From Bacillota bacterium (GTDB taxonomy: Bacteria; Bacillota; Clostridia; SK-Y3), in contig JAKSBV010000154.1 in NCBI GenBank assembly GCA_022360955.1, positions 1-46,555 of the forward strand: 46,555 nucleotides of DNA, in the 5' to 3' direction. Position numbers and translations under genes: made by a program. The notes under the pieces were generated by a model. It was not told the origin of the DNA. It searched no databases and saw only the letters and a list, made by a program, of their open reading frames with translations. Positions 17,768 through 26,178 of the stretch are shown here, in pieces; position 1 is the first letter of the stretch; each line of letters opens with the position of its first letter.

Positions 17768-19063
17768 ATGAAAATAAATAACAATGCAAGCTTGGAACAA
17801 AATTATGATGTATGGTTGCCATCTGATGACCTGATGAAAAAGATAGTTGAACAAGAAGATTTAACAAGTGATGAGATTTTAGCAGGTGTTAAAGATGGTA
17901 CCATCAGTATTCTAGCAAGCAAGATTAGTGTAGAAAGAGGAGAATTTACACCATGCATAGTAGGTAATGGGACAAGGAAAAAGGTTTGTGCCGCCATAGG
18001 TATGGATGCCAATGATGTGTCACATTTTATGTCAGATGAATTAAAAGTAATTCTTAATTCAGAGCCAAATGCTTTGTGTGATGTAAGTATAGGTGAGGAA
18101 ATACCTGAGGCATTGAGGTCAATCAGAGACCATATCAACATTCCGTTGGGTTCATGTCCAACTTATGATGTGATTAATGCTAAAGTGAAGCGGGAATTAA
18201 CTAAAGAAAAAGTATTAGAAAAAATTGAAGAACATTTAAAATCAGGCGTAGATTTTATTCTTCTACATATGGGTTTAAGCTATAAAATGATGGATAAGGT
18301 ATTATCTTCAAATAGGGTGATGCCATCAACGTCTCGTGGAGGCGGTGCCATTATACGATATATGAAAATGACTGAGAAAGAAAACCCCTTCATATTATAT
18401 CTCGATGATATTGCAAAACTTTGTAAAGAGTATCAAGTAGTTTTAGACCTTGGTGATATATTTAGACCTGGTTGTGTTCAAGATGGTGATAATCTTATGG
18501 AAGTTGATTGCCTAAAGGCTATGGAAGTAAACCATTTGAATCAATTAAGACAACGCGCATTGTCTCTAGGTGTACAGGTTGTCTGTGAGGCAGGAGGTCA
18601 TGTATCTCTTAACAAAATTACTGATTTTGTGGTTTGGTTAAAAGAATCCTTAGGACAGGCACCACTATTCTTTAATGGACCACTTCCAACGGATAGAGCA
18701 GTGGGCTATGATAGTATTGCCAATGCAATTGGTGTTTCACATGCTGCAATTCATGGTGGTGATATGTTTTTATCTTTAAGTGATGCGGAGCATTATGCCA
18801 AGCCTACACCAACGCAGTCAGCACAAGGTGTTAGGGCGACTAAAGTGGCTTTATCGACTGTAGAATATGCAATAGGTTCTTTCTTTGAAGTTAGGCAGAA
18901 TCATGCTATGGGTAGGGCAAGACAAGATAGGCAATGGAATGAACAAGCTAATACTAGCCTTTTTCCAAGAATATCTGCAAAGTTATTTCATGAAAATGGT
19001 CTTGTTAAAGACCTACAACCTTGCTCTTTGTGTGGTCCTCTATGTCCATTACTCGTGAATTAG
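17768..19063 (+). CDS. Divergent ThiC-family radical SAM protein in the glycan locus
   Basis: 431 residues, collinear with the short form of phosphomethylpyrimidine synthase ThiC, which rearranges aminoimidazole ribotide. Family landmarks are GNGTRKKV, IPLGSCPTYDVI, SRGGGAI, LDLGDIFRPG, CEAGGHV, FFNGPLPTDRAVGYDSI, HGGDMF, DRQWNEQANTSLFP and the C-terminal cluster motif CSLCGPLC. The metal-ligand histidines in GGHV and AEHY are kept. EGPGH has become EAGGH and PGYDHI has become VGYDSI, which is unlike housekeeping ThiC. It stands between GalE and a nucleotidyltransferase, away from thiamine genes. It may make a modified product for the glycan, or it could be a BzaF-like relative. Function is inferred only. 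Confidence 0.85.
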   Translation: MKINNNASLEQNYDVWLPSDDLMKKIVEQEDLTSDEILAGVKDGTISILASKISVERGEFTPCIVGNGTRKKVCAAIGMDANDVSHFMSDELKVILNSEPNALCDVSIGEEIPEALRSIRDHINIPLGSCPTYDVINAKVKRELTKEKVLEKIEEHLKSGVDFILLHMGLSYKMMDKVLSSNRVMPSTSRGGGAIIRYMKMTEKENPFILYLDDIAKLCKEYQVVLDLGDIFRPGCVQDGDNLMEVDCLKAMEVNHLNQLRQRALSLGVQVVCEAGGHVSLNKITDFVVWLKESLGQAPLFFNGPLPTDRAVGYDSIANAIGVSHAAIHGGDMFLSLSDAEHYAKPTPTQSAQGVRATKVALSTVEYAIGSFFEVRQNHAMGRARQDRQWNEQANTSLFPRISAKLFHENGLVKDLQPCSLCGPLCPLLVN

Positions 19064-19076
19064 AGTGGGTAAAGGT

Positions 19077-20255
19077 ATGAAAGTCGATTATTGTAAGAAT
19101 TCGGTATATCTTTCAGAAGAAAATATCGAAGTCATTAATTATAATCTGAATCATCATTTTACTAGGGTAACGCGCCTATTTGAAGAAAAGAATATACATG
19201 CCAATGTTTATTTGACCGGCTCTCTCGCGCGTAGTGAGCCAGCTATTTCTATTATTCAAGATGAAGTTAATTTGTTTTCTGATATTGATTTCATTATTGC
19301 AATCGAAAGGGATAGCATACATAGAGATTGGGTTATGGGACTTGCTTCAAGGCTTAATGAAATGTATCCAGAATACAAAAACTCTGTTATAATAGTTTCA
19401 GCAGATAATATATCTAATTTTCGCTCTTGTATTGGAAATGATCTTTTACTTTCTTTGAAGGAACCGTTATATGAACGTTTAAAGATACAAGAGAGAAGTA
19501 GCTGGATTATTGAGAGAGAAGACCTTTTTGAATCAATCGTACATCAATTCAGTGGATATTATCTTAATACGTCCAACATCGAGAATGGTAAAGAAGACTT
19601 ACTTGGTAAAGATAAGAATTATAGTTATATAAAGATGTTACTTGAATGTCTTAGGATGCAATTGTATAGTGAAGGTGTTGTTTCAAAGGGTTATTACAAC
19701 GTACATGCGGAACGTCAAGATGAAGTGATTAGTAAAATAGTTGAACCTAGTGTAGTTGAAAAGTTAGTAAAGGCGAGAGAAATCTTTGGCAGTTATGAGT
19801 ATCCATCGATAAATATGTATGATTTTTTAAAACGTGTTCTGATAATGCCTTTAGGAATCAAAGAAGTTCACAATGTGCCTATTGAATCTCAGATTATAGA
19901 TAGGTTAAATCAAATAATTCACGTTTCTAGTAAATTATTACACTTGTATCAATGTGGATTAACATCATTGGTATTAGGTATAGAAGGAAAATATAAAACT
20001 CATAAGGTTTTTATTGATTTAAGTATAAAGAGTATGCTAAAAATCAACGATTTGAATTTGTCGAGTAACAATGATTTTGTACAATTGGTTGAAAGTCTAA
20101 AATTAAGTACCTTAAGCCAAACAATGGTAGAATGTCTACTAAAGAAGATAATTGCTTCATTACGATGTGATTATCTCAATGAACTCACCTTTAAAAATAC
20201 TGGGGAATATGGCTTTTCAGACATTCAAAACCATTTAAATGTAGGGTCTCTATAA
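19077..20255 (+). CDS. Nucleotidyltransferase-fold protein
   Basis: 392 residues. The N-terminal third has the minimal nucleotidyltransferase signature GSLARSEP followed by FSDIDFIIAIE (GS ... DxD), which binds NTP-Mg2+. The remainder is helical and not recognised. It lies 13 bases after the ThiC-like gene and is surely co-transcribed, so it may activate or attach the product of that enzyme. ATG 19077 is preferred over GTG 19065, but neither has an ideal ribosome site. No membrane segments. Antibiotic adenylyltransferases share the fold, but nothing else points there. Confidence 0.75.
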   Translation: MKVDYCKNSVYLSEENIEVINYNLNHHFTRVTRLFEEKNIHANVYLTGSLARSEPAISIIQDEVNLFSDIDFIIAIERDSIHRDWVMGLASRLNEMYPEYKNSVIIVSADNISNFRSCIGNDLLLSLKEPLYERLKIQERSSWIIEREDLFESIVHQFSGYYLNTSNIENGKEDLLGKDKNYSYIKMLLECLRMQLYSEGVVSKGYYNVHAERQDEVISKIVEPSVVEKLVKAREIFGSYEYPSINMYDFLKRVLIMPLGIKEVHNVPIESQIIDRLNQIIHVSSKLLHLYQCGLTSLVLGIEGKYKTHKVFIDLSIKSMLKINDLNLSSNNDFVQLVESLKLSTLSQTMVECLLKKIIASLRCDYLNELTFKNTGEYGFSDIQNHLNVGSL

Positions 20256-20337
20256 AATAGAGATAATAAATAAAGTAACCCTGCTGATGAATAAAATCAA
20301 AGTAATTCTATCAAGTGTAATAGGGGATGGAGTTAAA

Positions 20338-22077
20338 ATGAAAATAAATTCCATAATCAATATTTTAGCCAACAACAAAGCGCAGTGGCCGAAGCTGTGT
20401 CTGCAAGTTTTTTTTTCATTGATGAGAAGCATAACGCTACCTATTTTTTCACTCTTGCTGAAAAATGGAATTGACCTAAGCCTTCAGCATCAATTTGAGA
20501 AGGCAGTTTTTTATTTTATCCTCGCAATCCTACTACAACCTCTGACATCTTTGTTACTGATGTTGGAATGTTGGGTAACCGGAATCACAACGGAGTCCAT
20601 TATCTTGCCGATCCGAAAACGATTCTTTTCCAAGCTTGGCTCGGCTCAAGTCCCTTACATAGAGAAACAGATGCGAACGGGAGATATCGCCTCTCGCTTA
20701 AACAGTGATTTAGAAGGCTTGTCGGATGAATTCGGCGGAAATATGAGCTGGTTCATAAAAATTCTATTGCAGTCTGTTGCATCAGCGATAGGATGTCTCA
20801 TAGTATGCTGGCAGCTGTCGTTAATATATTTTTTCCTGATTCCCATAACGATATGGGGGATGCAGAAAATCAGCGTTTCTATCAAAAAGAGAAAAACCGC
20901 TGCGTCAGAAAGCAAAGGGGAAGCGATGAATCATGCGGTAGACATGTTTTCCAATCTCAGTGTCATTAAGTCTTTTCATGTCTACAAAGAGATGAATTCC
21001 CGATATGCTAAGGCTGTTGACAAAGTTTGCGAAGAGAATATTAAAAGTCAACAAATCACATCGATTATTAATGCACTGAAATTGTTTGTCAGCGTTGTGC
21101 AGACAGCAGTTCTGTTTATCTTCAGTCTTTCTTTTATTGGGCAAGGGCTTATCACAGTAGGAGGTGTTATCGCTTTTATCAGTATGAGCGAATTTGTTCG
21201 GGAAGGGTTTGGTCTTGTGGATTACTTTATCACGGCAATGCGTAGGACAGAAAGCTATGCCAAGCGACTCAATGATCTAGACCCAATACCATTGGAGATT
21301 AACGGAAGCTACAATGAGCAAATGAATGAAAACGAAATAGTATCTCTATCCAATATTTCCTTTAGCTATGAGGAAAACCGGGAGATTTTACATAATATCT
21401 GCTTGAAAATAGCACAGGGTCAAAAGGTTGCCTTGGTGGGAGAGTCAGGAAGCGGTAAAAGCACCATCATTAATCTGATCTGTCGGTTTTACACCCATCA
21501 AAACGGCGACCTAAATATTTTTGGGGCTTCCTCTGAGGAATGGAATCTGACAGCCCTGCGAAAAAAAATATCAATTGTGCCACAGGAGCCCTTCCTGTTT
21601 AACGGAACAATTACCGAAAATATTGCCTATGGAAGAGAAAGTGTTACCGAGGAAGAAATCATAAAGGCGGCAAAAGATGTTGGACTATGGACATTCATCT
21701 CCAGCTTGGAAAAGGGGATTGATACCGAAGTGGGAGAAGCTGGAGCGAAGCTCTCCGGAGGGCAGAGACAAAGGATATGTATCGCAAGAGCGATGATAAA
21801 GGATGCGCCTCTTATTTTGTTGGATGAGCCGACTTCTTTGCTAGACGTGCAAATGGAGGTCGCTGTTCAAACAGTGCTAGATCAGTGGCTGACTGATAAG
21901 TCGGCGATAATTGTAGCGCATCGTCTCTCCACCATACAAAATGTTGACTATATTTATTGCCTTGCGGATGGTAAAATAATAGAAGAGGGTAGACCGGAAA
22001 ATCTGCTGATGAATAAAGGCTATTACTATTCTATGTGCGTGAAGCAAGGTGTTCCTATTTATAAAAAGACCAGCTAA
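20338..22077 (+). CDS. ABC exporter, membrane and ATPase domains fused (1)
   Basis: 579 residues. The N-terminal half has about six membrane helices of the type I exporter fold. The nucleotide-binding domain (about 335-560) has Walker A GESGSGKST, Q-loop VPQEPF, signature LSGGQRQR, Walker B LILLDEP with the catalytic Glu, and H-loop AHRLST. It probably exports a lipid-linked glycan or peptide. Start ATG 20338 follows GGATGGAG; the longer start at 20287 has no ribosome site. It is richer in GC than the preceding block. With the second exporter it may form a heterodimer, although both ATPase sites look intact. Confidence 0.9.
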   Translation: MKINSIINILANNKAQWPKLCLQVFFSLMRSITLPIFSLLLKNGIDLSLQHQFEKAVFYFILAILLQPLTSLLLMLECWVTGITTESIILPIRKRFFSKLGSAQVPYIEKQMRTGDIASRLNSDLEGLSDEFGGNMSWFIKILLQSVASAIGCLIVCWQLSLIYFFLIPITIWGMQKISVSIKKRKTAASESKGEAMNHAVDMFSNLSVIKSFHVYKEMNSRYAKAVDKVCEENIKSQQITSIINALKLFVSVVQTAVLFIFSLSFIGQGLITVGGVIAFISMSEFVREGFGLVDYFITAMRRTESYAKRLNDLDPIPLEINGSYNEQMNENEIVSLSNISFSYEENREILHNICLKIAQGQKVALVGESGSGKSTIINLICRFYTHQNGDLNIFGASSEEWNLTALRKKISIVPQEPFLFNGTITENIAYGRESVTEEEIIKAAKDVGLWTFISSLEKGIDTEVGEAGAKLSGGQRQRICIARAMIKDAPLILLDEPTSLLDVQMEVAVQTVLDQWLTDKSAIIVAHRLSTIQNVDYIYCLADGKIIEEGRPENLLMNKGYYYSMCVKQGVPIYKKTS

Positions 22078-22083
22078 ATCATA

Positions 22084-22260
22084 GAGTCTTACCGGAATGG
22101 ATTAATACTCTTGCTTACGGGTAGTCGGCCCAATAAGGCCCGTCCCAGGAGGTGATCGTTCACCTTTCAAGTCCGGAAACTATTTATATATGATTTTTAG
22201 GTTCAGGCCAACTGTCCTGGCAAAGTGGCTAAGATGGGAAGCCAAATAATGATGTGTTTG
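22084..22260 (+). promoter_or_regulatory. Structured leader between the ABC exporter genes (copy C, weak relative of A and B)
   Basis: The 293-base gap has no gene. It starts TCTTACC-GGAATGGAT and ends its first hairpin with CGGGTAGTC, echoing TCTTACCC...GAATGGAT...GGGTAGTC of leader A. TTACC can pair with GGTAG. Further hairpins follow: GGCCcaataaGGCC, AGGTGAtcgtTCACCT and CAGGccaactgtCCTG. No intrinsic terminator is evident. Confidence 0.4.
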
Positions 22261-22370
22261 ATGTTTAGATAAGTATGAAATTTAAGTTGTTATGTTAATT
22301 ATTAATTTTAAAGATAGAACAGTGGTAAAACTACTGATTAATTACAAATATAATTATACAAGGATGAGTT

Positions 22371-24071
22371 ATGATGGTATACCAGGGAAAACCCGATTTC
22401 AGGGCAAGCGTAAGTCTTTTTTTTCGTTGCTTTTCTTATATTCGGCATAAAGGCGTCTTTGTGATTGGTTTTCTGATGGCGTCGACAGAGCATTTAATTG
22501 CTTTTGCAACACCGCTCCTCTATCAGATCATCATGGCTGTGATTTCTGATTCCTCTCAGGTAGGGCAAGAACAGACAAAGTTGCCATTGCTTTTAGCGGG
22601 AATTACGCTGTTGATTCCGGTTTGTACCTATGGTCGATACCTTCAGGTGAAATGTTCGGCTCAAGGCAGCGCAGAGCTGAACAAGGCGATGTTTGACCAT
22701 ATTCAAAGAATGCCGCTATCTATTGTAAGTCAAAATGGGATGGATGTTTACCTTACCCGTTTGAATATGGATGCTGATGCGGCGGTTAATGTCTTTCGCT
22801 CCTATGGATTGACTGCCTTTGCGAAGTTCATTGTAATCGGCGGCGGGAGTTTGCTTGTGCTATTGTTCTATAGCTGGCAAATGGCACTACTTGGATTATG
22901 TGTTGGGGGGTCTTGTGCTTTCTTGGCATTGCTATGGACGCCGAAGCTCCGTCAAATGGAATGGGAGGCAAAAGAAGCCAACTCTCTTTCCCTAGCCTCT
23001 TTGATTGAGATTCTACAGGGCTTTCGGATTGTCCGGATATTTAACTTGAAAGAAATCCTGCAAAAGAAATACAATATGATCTGTGAAGTAATTTATGATA
23101 AAAGGGTTAAATTCTGTACATTCCGCGGCATTATGTACGGAATATTAGTTGTATGCAGCTATATTGCACAGCCTCTGGCCATGCTGATCGGTATTTGGGT
23201 GTTATTGTTTAGAGGAATTGATATAACAGAAATCATCCTGATCTCTAGTTATGTGGCTCTTGTTGGAACCTCTACGCGACATTTCACCAATTTTGCATTG
23301 CATCTACCAAAATCATTGGTTGCAGCAGAGAGAGTTTTCGCTATTATGGATCAGAAAATAGAAACACAAATAGAGGATAGCTGCTTGGTTGATCTTTTTT
23401 GTCCAAACTCAATCAGAGTTTCGAATTTGTGTTTCAGTTATCTGCCGAATCAGCCGGTGTTAGAGGATATTAGCTTTTCCATTAAAAAAGGCGAACATGT
23501 TGCAATCGTTGGAGAATCAGGCTGTGGAAAGAGCACATTGATGAAATTAATTCAAAGGCTGATTGATCCAGACAGCGGTGATATTACAGCTTTTTCTGCT
23601 TCCTATAGGAATATGAGCCTTGAGACAACCAGAAGTCTTATTTCGTACATACCGCAGGAATGTAATCTCTTTTTTGGGACAATCGCCGACAATATCGCTT
23701 TCGGGAAAGAAAACGCGACGATGGCGGAAATTATTGAATCCGCTCGAAAGGCGAACATCCATCAATTTGTTGAGAGTCTCCCAGAGGGATATAACACTCT
23801 TGTCGGTGAGCGAGGGTATGCTCTTTCAGGCGGTCAGCGCCAACGCATTGTAATTGCCAGAGCCTTAATTAAGGATGCCCCTATACTGCTTATGGATGAG
23901 CCAACTTCTTCACTCGACATCGAAAATGAAGAGGTAATCTTTCAGGAGGTCCTTTCTACTGCAAGGGATAAAACGATTATTGCGATTACGCACCGGATGT
24001 CTATCGCAGAATATATGGATCGGATATTTTTGATAAAGGATAAAAGTTGGGGCGAAATAGACAAAACTTAA
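22371..24071 (+). CDS. ABC exporter, membrane and ATPase domains fused (2)
   Basis: 566 residues, same architecture as the previous gene: membrane domain of about six helices (residues 25-310), then an ATPase with Walker A GESGCGKST, Q-loop IPQECN, signature LSGGQRQR, Walker B ILLMDEP and H-loop THRMS. The AAGGA ribosome site lies 6 bases before ATG 22371. It follows the first exporter after a structured leader and precedes a glycosyltransferase by 16 bases. Likely partner of exporter 1 in moving the glycan or a modified peptide. Substrate unknown. Confidence 0.9.
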   Translation: MMVYQGKPDFRASVSLFFRCFSYIRHKGVFVIGFLMASTEHLIAFATPLLYQIIMAVISDSSQVGQEQTKLPLLLAGITLLIPVCTYGRYLQVKCSAQGSAELNKAMFDHIQRMPLSIVSQNGMDVYLTRLNMDADAAVNVFRSYGLTAFAKFIVIGGGSLLVLLFYSWQMALLGLCVGGSCAFLALLWTPKLRQMEWEAKEANSLSLASLIEILQGFRIVRIFNLKEILQKKYNMICEVIYDKRVKFCTFRGIMYGILVVCSYIAQPLAMLIGIWVLLFRGIDITEIILISSYVALVGTSTRHFTNFALHLPKSLVAAERVFAIMDQKIETQIEDSCLVDLFCPNSIRVSNLCFSYLPNQPVLEDISFSIKKGEHVAIVGESGCGKSTLMKLIQRLIDPDSGDITAFSASYRNMSLETTRSLISYIPQECNLFFGTIADNIAFGKENATMAEIIESARKANIHQFVESLPEGYNTLVGERGYALSGGQRQRIVIARALIKDAPILLMDEPTSSLDIENEEVIFQEVLSTARDKTIIAITHRMSIAEYMDRIFLIKDKSWGEIDKT

Positions 24072-24087
24072 AAGGAGGTCGTATTAC

Positions 24088-25056
24088 ATGGATGATTTAA
24101 TCAGCCTAATTGTTCCGATTTACAATGTAGAAGGCTATTTAAGAAAATGCATCGATAGTATACTGGTCCAAACCTACAATAATCTTGAGATCCTATTAGT
24201 TAACGATGGTTCTCCCGATAGCAGCGGGATAATATGCGACGAATACGCCAAAAAAGATCCCCGGATTAAGGTTATTCATAAAGAGAACGGAGGATTATCC
24301 GATGCCAGAAACAAGGGACTGGATATCGCTGTCGGCAATTATATTGGTTTCGTTGATGGGGATGATTACATTGAACCGGATATGTACCAAACATTATACC
24401 ACTTAATTAAAGAGTATAACACGGATTTGTCCATGATATCTTATAACAATGTGAAAAATGAGATAACTAGACCGAGAGTCAATACAAACACCATCCGTAT
24501 TTTTGAGAAGATGGAAGCGTTACAATCTATTATAATCGATAAAGAAATCCAGAGTTACGTATGGAATAAGCTATATAAAGCAGAAATTCTGCAAGATATT
24601 CGGTTTCCCATTGGAATTATGTATGAAGATGTCAGCACCATGCTTAAAATCTTCAAAAAGATGAACAACATTGTATATTTCGAAACGCCCAAATATAACT
24701 ATGTTTTTCGTGAGAATAGTATTGTGAATGATTACAGTCATCAAAAACAAGAGGACTGCCTTTCTGTGGTTATCGACAATTATTATGAAGTCGAGGAGTT
24801 CCCAGATTTAGACAAGTATAGGTGCTACAGCGTGATTCTCTGGATGGTTCGGTTATACGGCTTTATGATAAGGGCTAATGATCCGGATAATGCTTTCATT
24901 AAGAAGCATTATGACTTGTTTCAAAAAGCATATGAGAGACATAAAGAATATATAGTAGATAACTTAGATCCGGCGAAACGTATTATATTGTTTGCAATGT
25001 TGTGGGATTTAGATAAGAGCAGAGAAGTTGTAAAAGTGCTATATGGGCTCAATTAG
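24088..25056 (+). CDS. Family 2 glycosyltransferase, EpsJ-like
   Basis: 322 residues. The GT-A fold shows ISLIVPIYNVEGYLRKCIDS, LVNDGSPDSS, ENGGLSDARNKGL and the metal-binding VDGDDYI, the standard order for polysaccharide GT2 enzymes such as EpsJ. There is no membrane segment. AAAAGGAGG precedes the start. It is the last intact gene of the glycan locus, followed by a terminator and an insertion-sequence remnant. Confidence 0.9.
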   Translation: MDDLISLIVPIYNVEGYLRKCIDSILVQTYNNLEILLVNDGSPDSSGIICDEYAKKDPRIKVIHKENGGLSDARNKGLDIAVGNYIGFVDGDDYIEPDMYQTLYHLIKEYNTDLSMISYNNVKNEITRPRVNTNTIRIFEKMEALQSIIIDKEIQSYVWNKLYKAEILQDIRFPIGIMYEDVSTMLKIFKKMNNIVYFETPKYNYVFRENSIVNDYSHQKQEDCLSVVIDNYYEVEEFPDLDKYRCYSVILWMVRLYGFMIRANDPDNAFIKKHYDLFQKAYERHKEYIVDNLDPAKRIILFAMLWDLDKSREVVKVLYGLN

Positions 25057-25129
25057 AGAGTTAGTGATTTGACCTCTGACGCTATATTAAAAGAAGGGTT
25101 TCATTTTACGAAATAGATTTTGATAGTAA

Positions 25130-25166
25130 AAAGCCTTAGATTCGTTTCAGTGGAATCTAGGGCTTT
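25130..25166. terminator. Probable bidirectional terminator
   Basis: Fourteen-bp stem (25130-25143 with 25153-25166, one G-U pair) and 9-base loop. On the minus strand it is followed by TTTTT, while the plus side has only CTTTCTAG. It closes the glycan locus. Confidence 0.6.
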
Positions 25167-25210
25167 CTAGTGGTGTGCCCCCGGTATGGGCGTAATCTAA
25201 AAGGTGCAAG

Positions 25211-26000
25211 GTAAGCGTCAAAAAACTCAATGGATAGAAAAAAAGCACAAACTATAGTAAACTAAAGTTTATGGACTATTTGCAGGTTTTCTGAACATCC
25301 GGACTCTAGGGAAGATAATCTTCAAGGAGTTGTGGATGTTGATCAAATTGTACATCCGGTAGCGCACTAAAGATGAAATAAAGATATTTATATGGATTCA
25401 GGGATTGGCCTTGGTACTTTCAATGCTACTGTAGACAGTAGCACTTGCTGATGCTCCTTTTGGACTTCCGCTGAACAGCCAGTTCTTGCGACCAATGGTA
25501 AAAGGACGTATACTGTTTTCAGTAAGGCTGTCGGAAATAGAACAGTTACCATCCTTAAGGTGATTCATTAGTTCCTCCTTTTGGTTCAGAGTATAGTTCA
25601 AGGCTTTACCCAATTTTGATTTTGGAAGAATTTTACCACTAGTGGAATCCAAGCCCAAAAGGTATCCAAAACAGGTGTTTCCTGTTTAAGAAGCTCCAAT
25701 TTAAAAGGTTCTCAAGCGTTTTTTCAATCTCGAAAAGTTTGTTGCAAAATCCGATGCCTTGACTTGGAAGGATAGCTTCCGCACTATAGATATCTTTCAC
25801 AAGGGCATCAACAAAGTTTCTTCGAACATGCTTGTCCAACAAAGAAAGTGTATGATTTGTGGAATTTTCTTGTATCCGGAGTAAGCATCTGAGTGCAAAT
25901 ATTTTTCCTGCAACAGCTTCTGACGCATCAGTTCTACTAATGGAATCAACCAGTCATGGGATGCAGCTAAAATCTAATTGGCCAAAGAATTCACACAATA
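25211..26000 (-). mobile_element. Remnant of an IS66-family insertion sequence
   Basis: The sequence GTAAGCGTC at 25211 fits the GTAAGCG-type ends of IS66 elements and lies 65 bases beyond the transposase stop. The transposase is broken (next entry). The opposite end, the accessory tnpA/tnpB genes and a target duplication were not found. From 26000 to 26178 I see no recognisable feature. Confidence 0.75.
25276..26000 (-). pseudogene. IS66 transposase fragment, frameshifted and internally deleted
   Basis: Minus-strand translation gives ILAASHDWLIPLVELMRQ and EKYLHSD, then jumps directly to AYSGYKKI. In intact IS66 transposases these are separated by about 60 residues. After a frame change it continues DKHVRRNFVDALVKDIY and KLGKALNYTLNQKEEL ... 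ENSIRPFTIGRKNWLFSGS. After another it ends PYKYLYFIFSALP ... QLLEDYLP. A TGG-to-TAG change lies at 25974-25976. The N-terminal half is gone. It cannot be active. Confidence 0.85.
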
Positions 26001-26178
26001 TGATTTGAATTTTTCGCGTTGAATAAACCAAGGTATATTGTTATTACTCCCAGCTATTGTCCAAAAACCGACACCATAAAAAGTCACGTATTTGCCAACT
26101 ATCAAGACCATTTTTATCTATGACGAAACTACATCTTTTTTGATATGATCTCGTTTTTTCATAATAAATCTTGCGCCA

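Noticed and set aside
19025-19063. The CSLCGPLC motif (C-x2-C-x3-C) of the ThiC paralogue as a new cluster type
   Set aside because: Long ThiC proteins have C-x2-C-x4-C, but as far as I recall short clostridial ThiC proteins also have the tighter spacing, so this alone is not novel.
20338-24071. A heterodimeric ABC exporter with one degenerate ATPase site
   Set aside because: Both proteins keep the Walker B glutamate, signature and H-loop histidine, so degeneracy is not seen. They may still pair.
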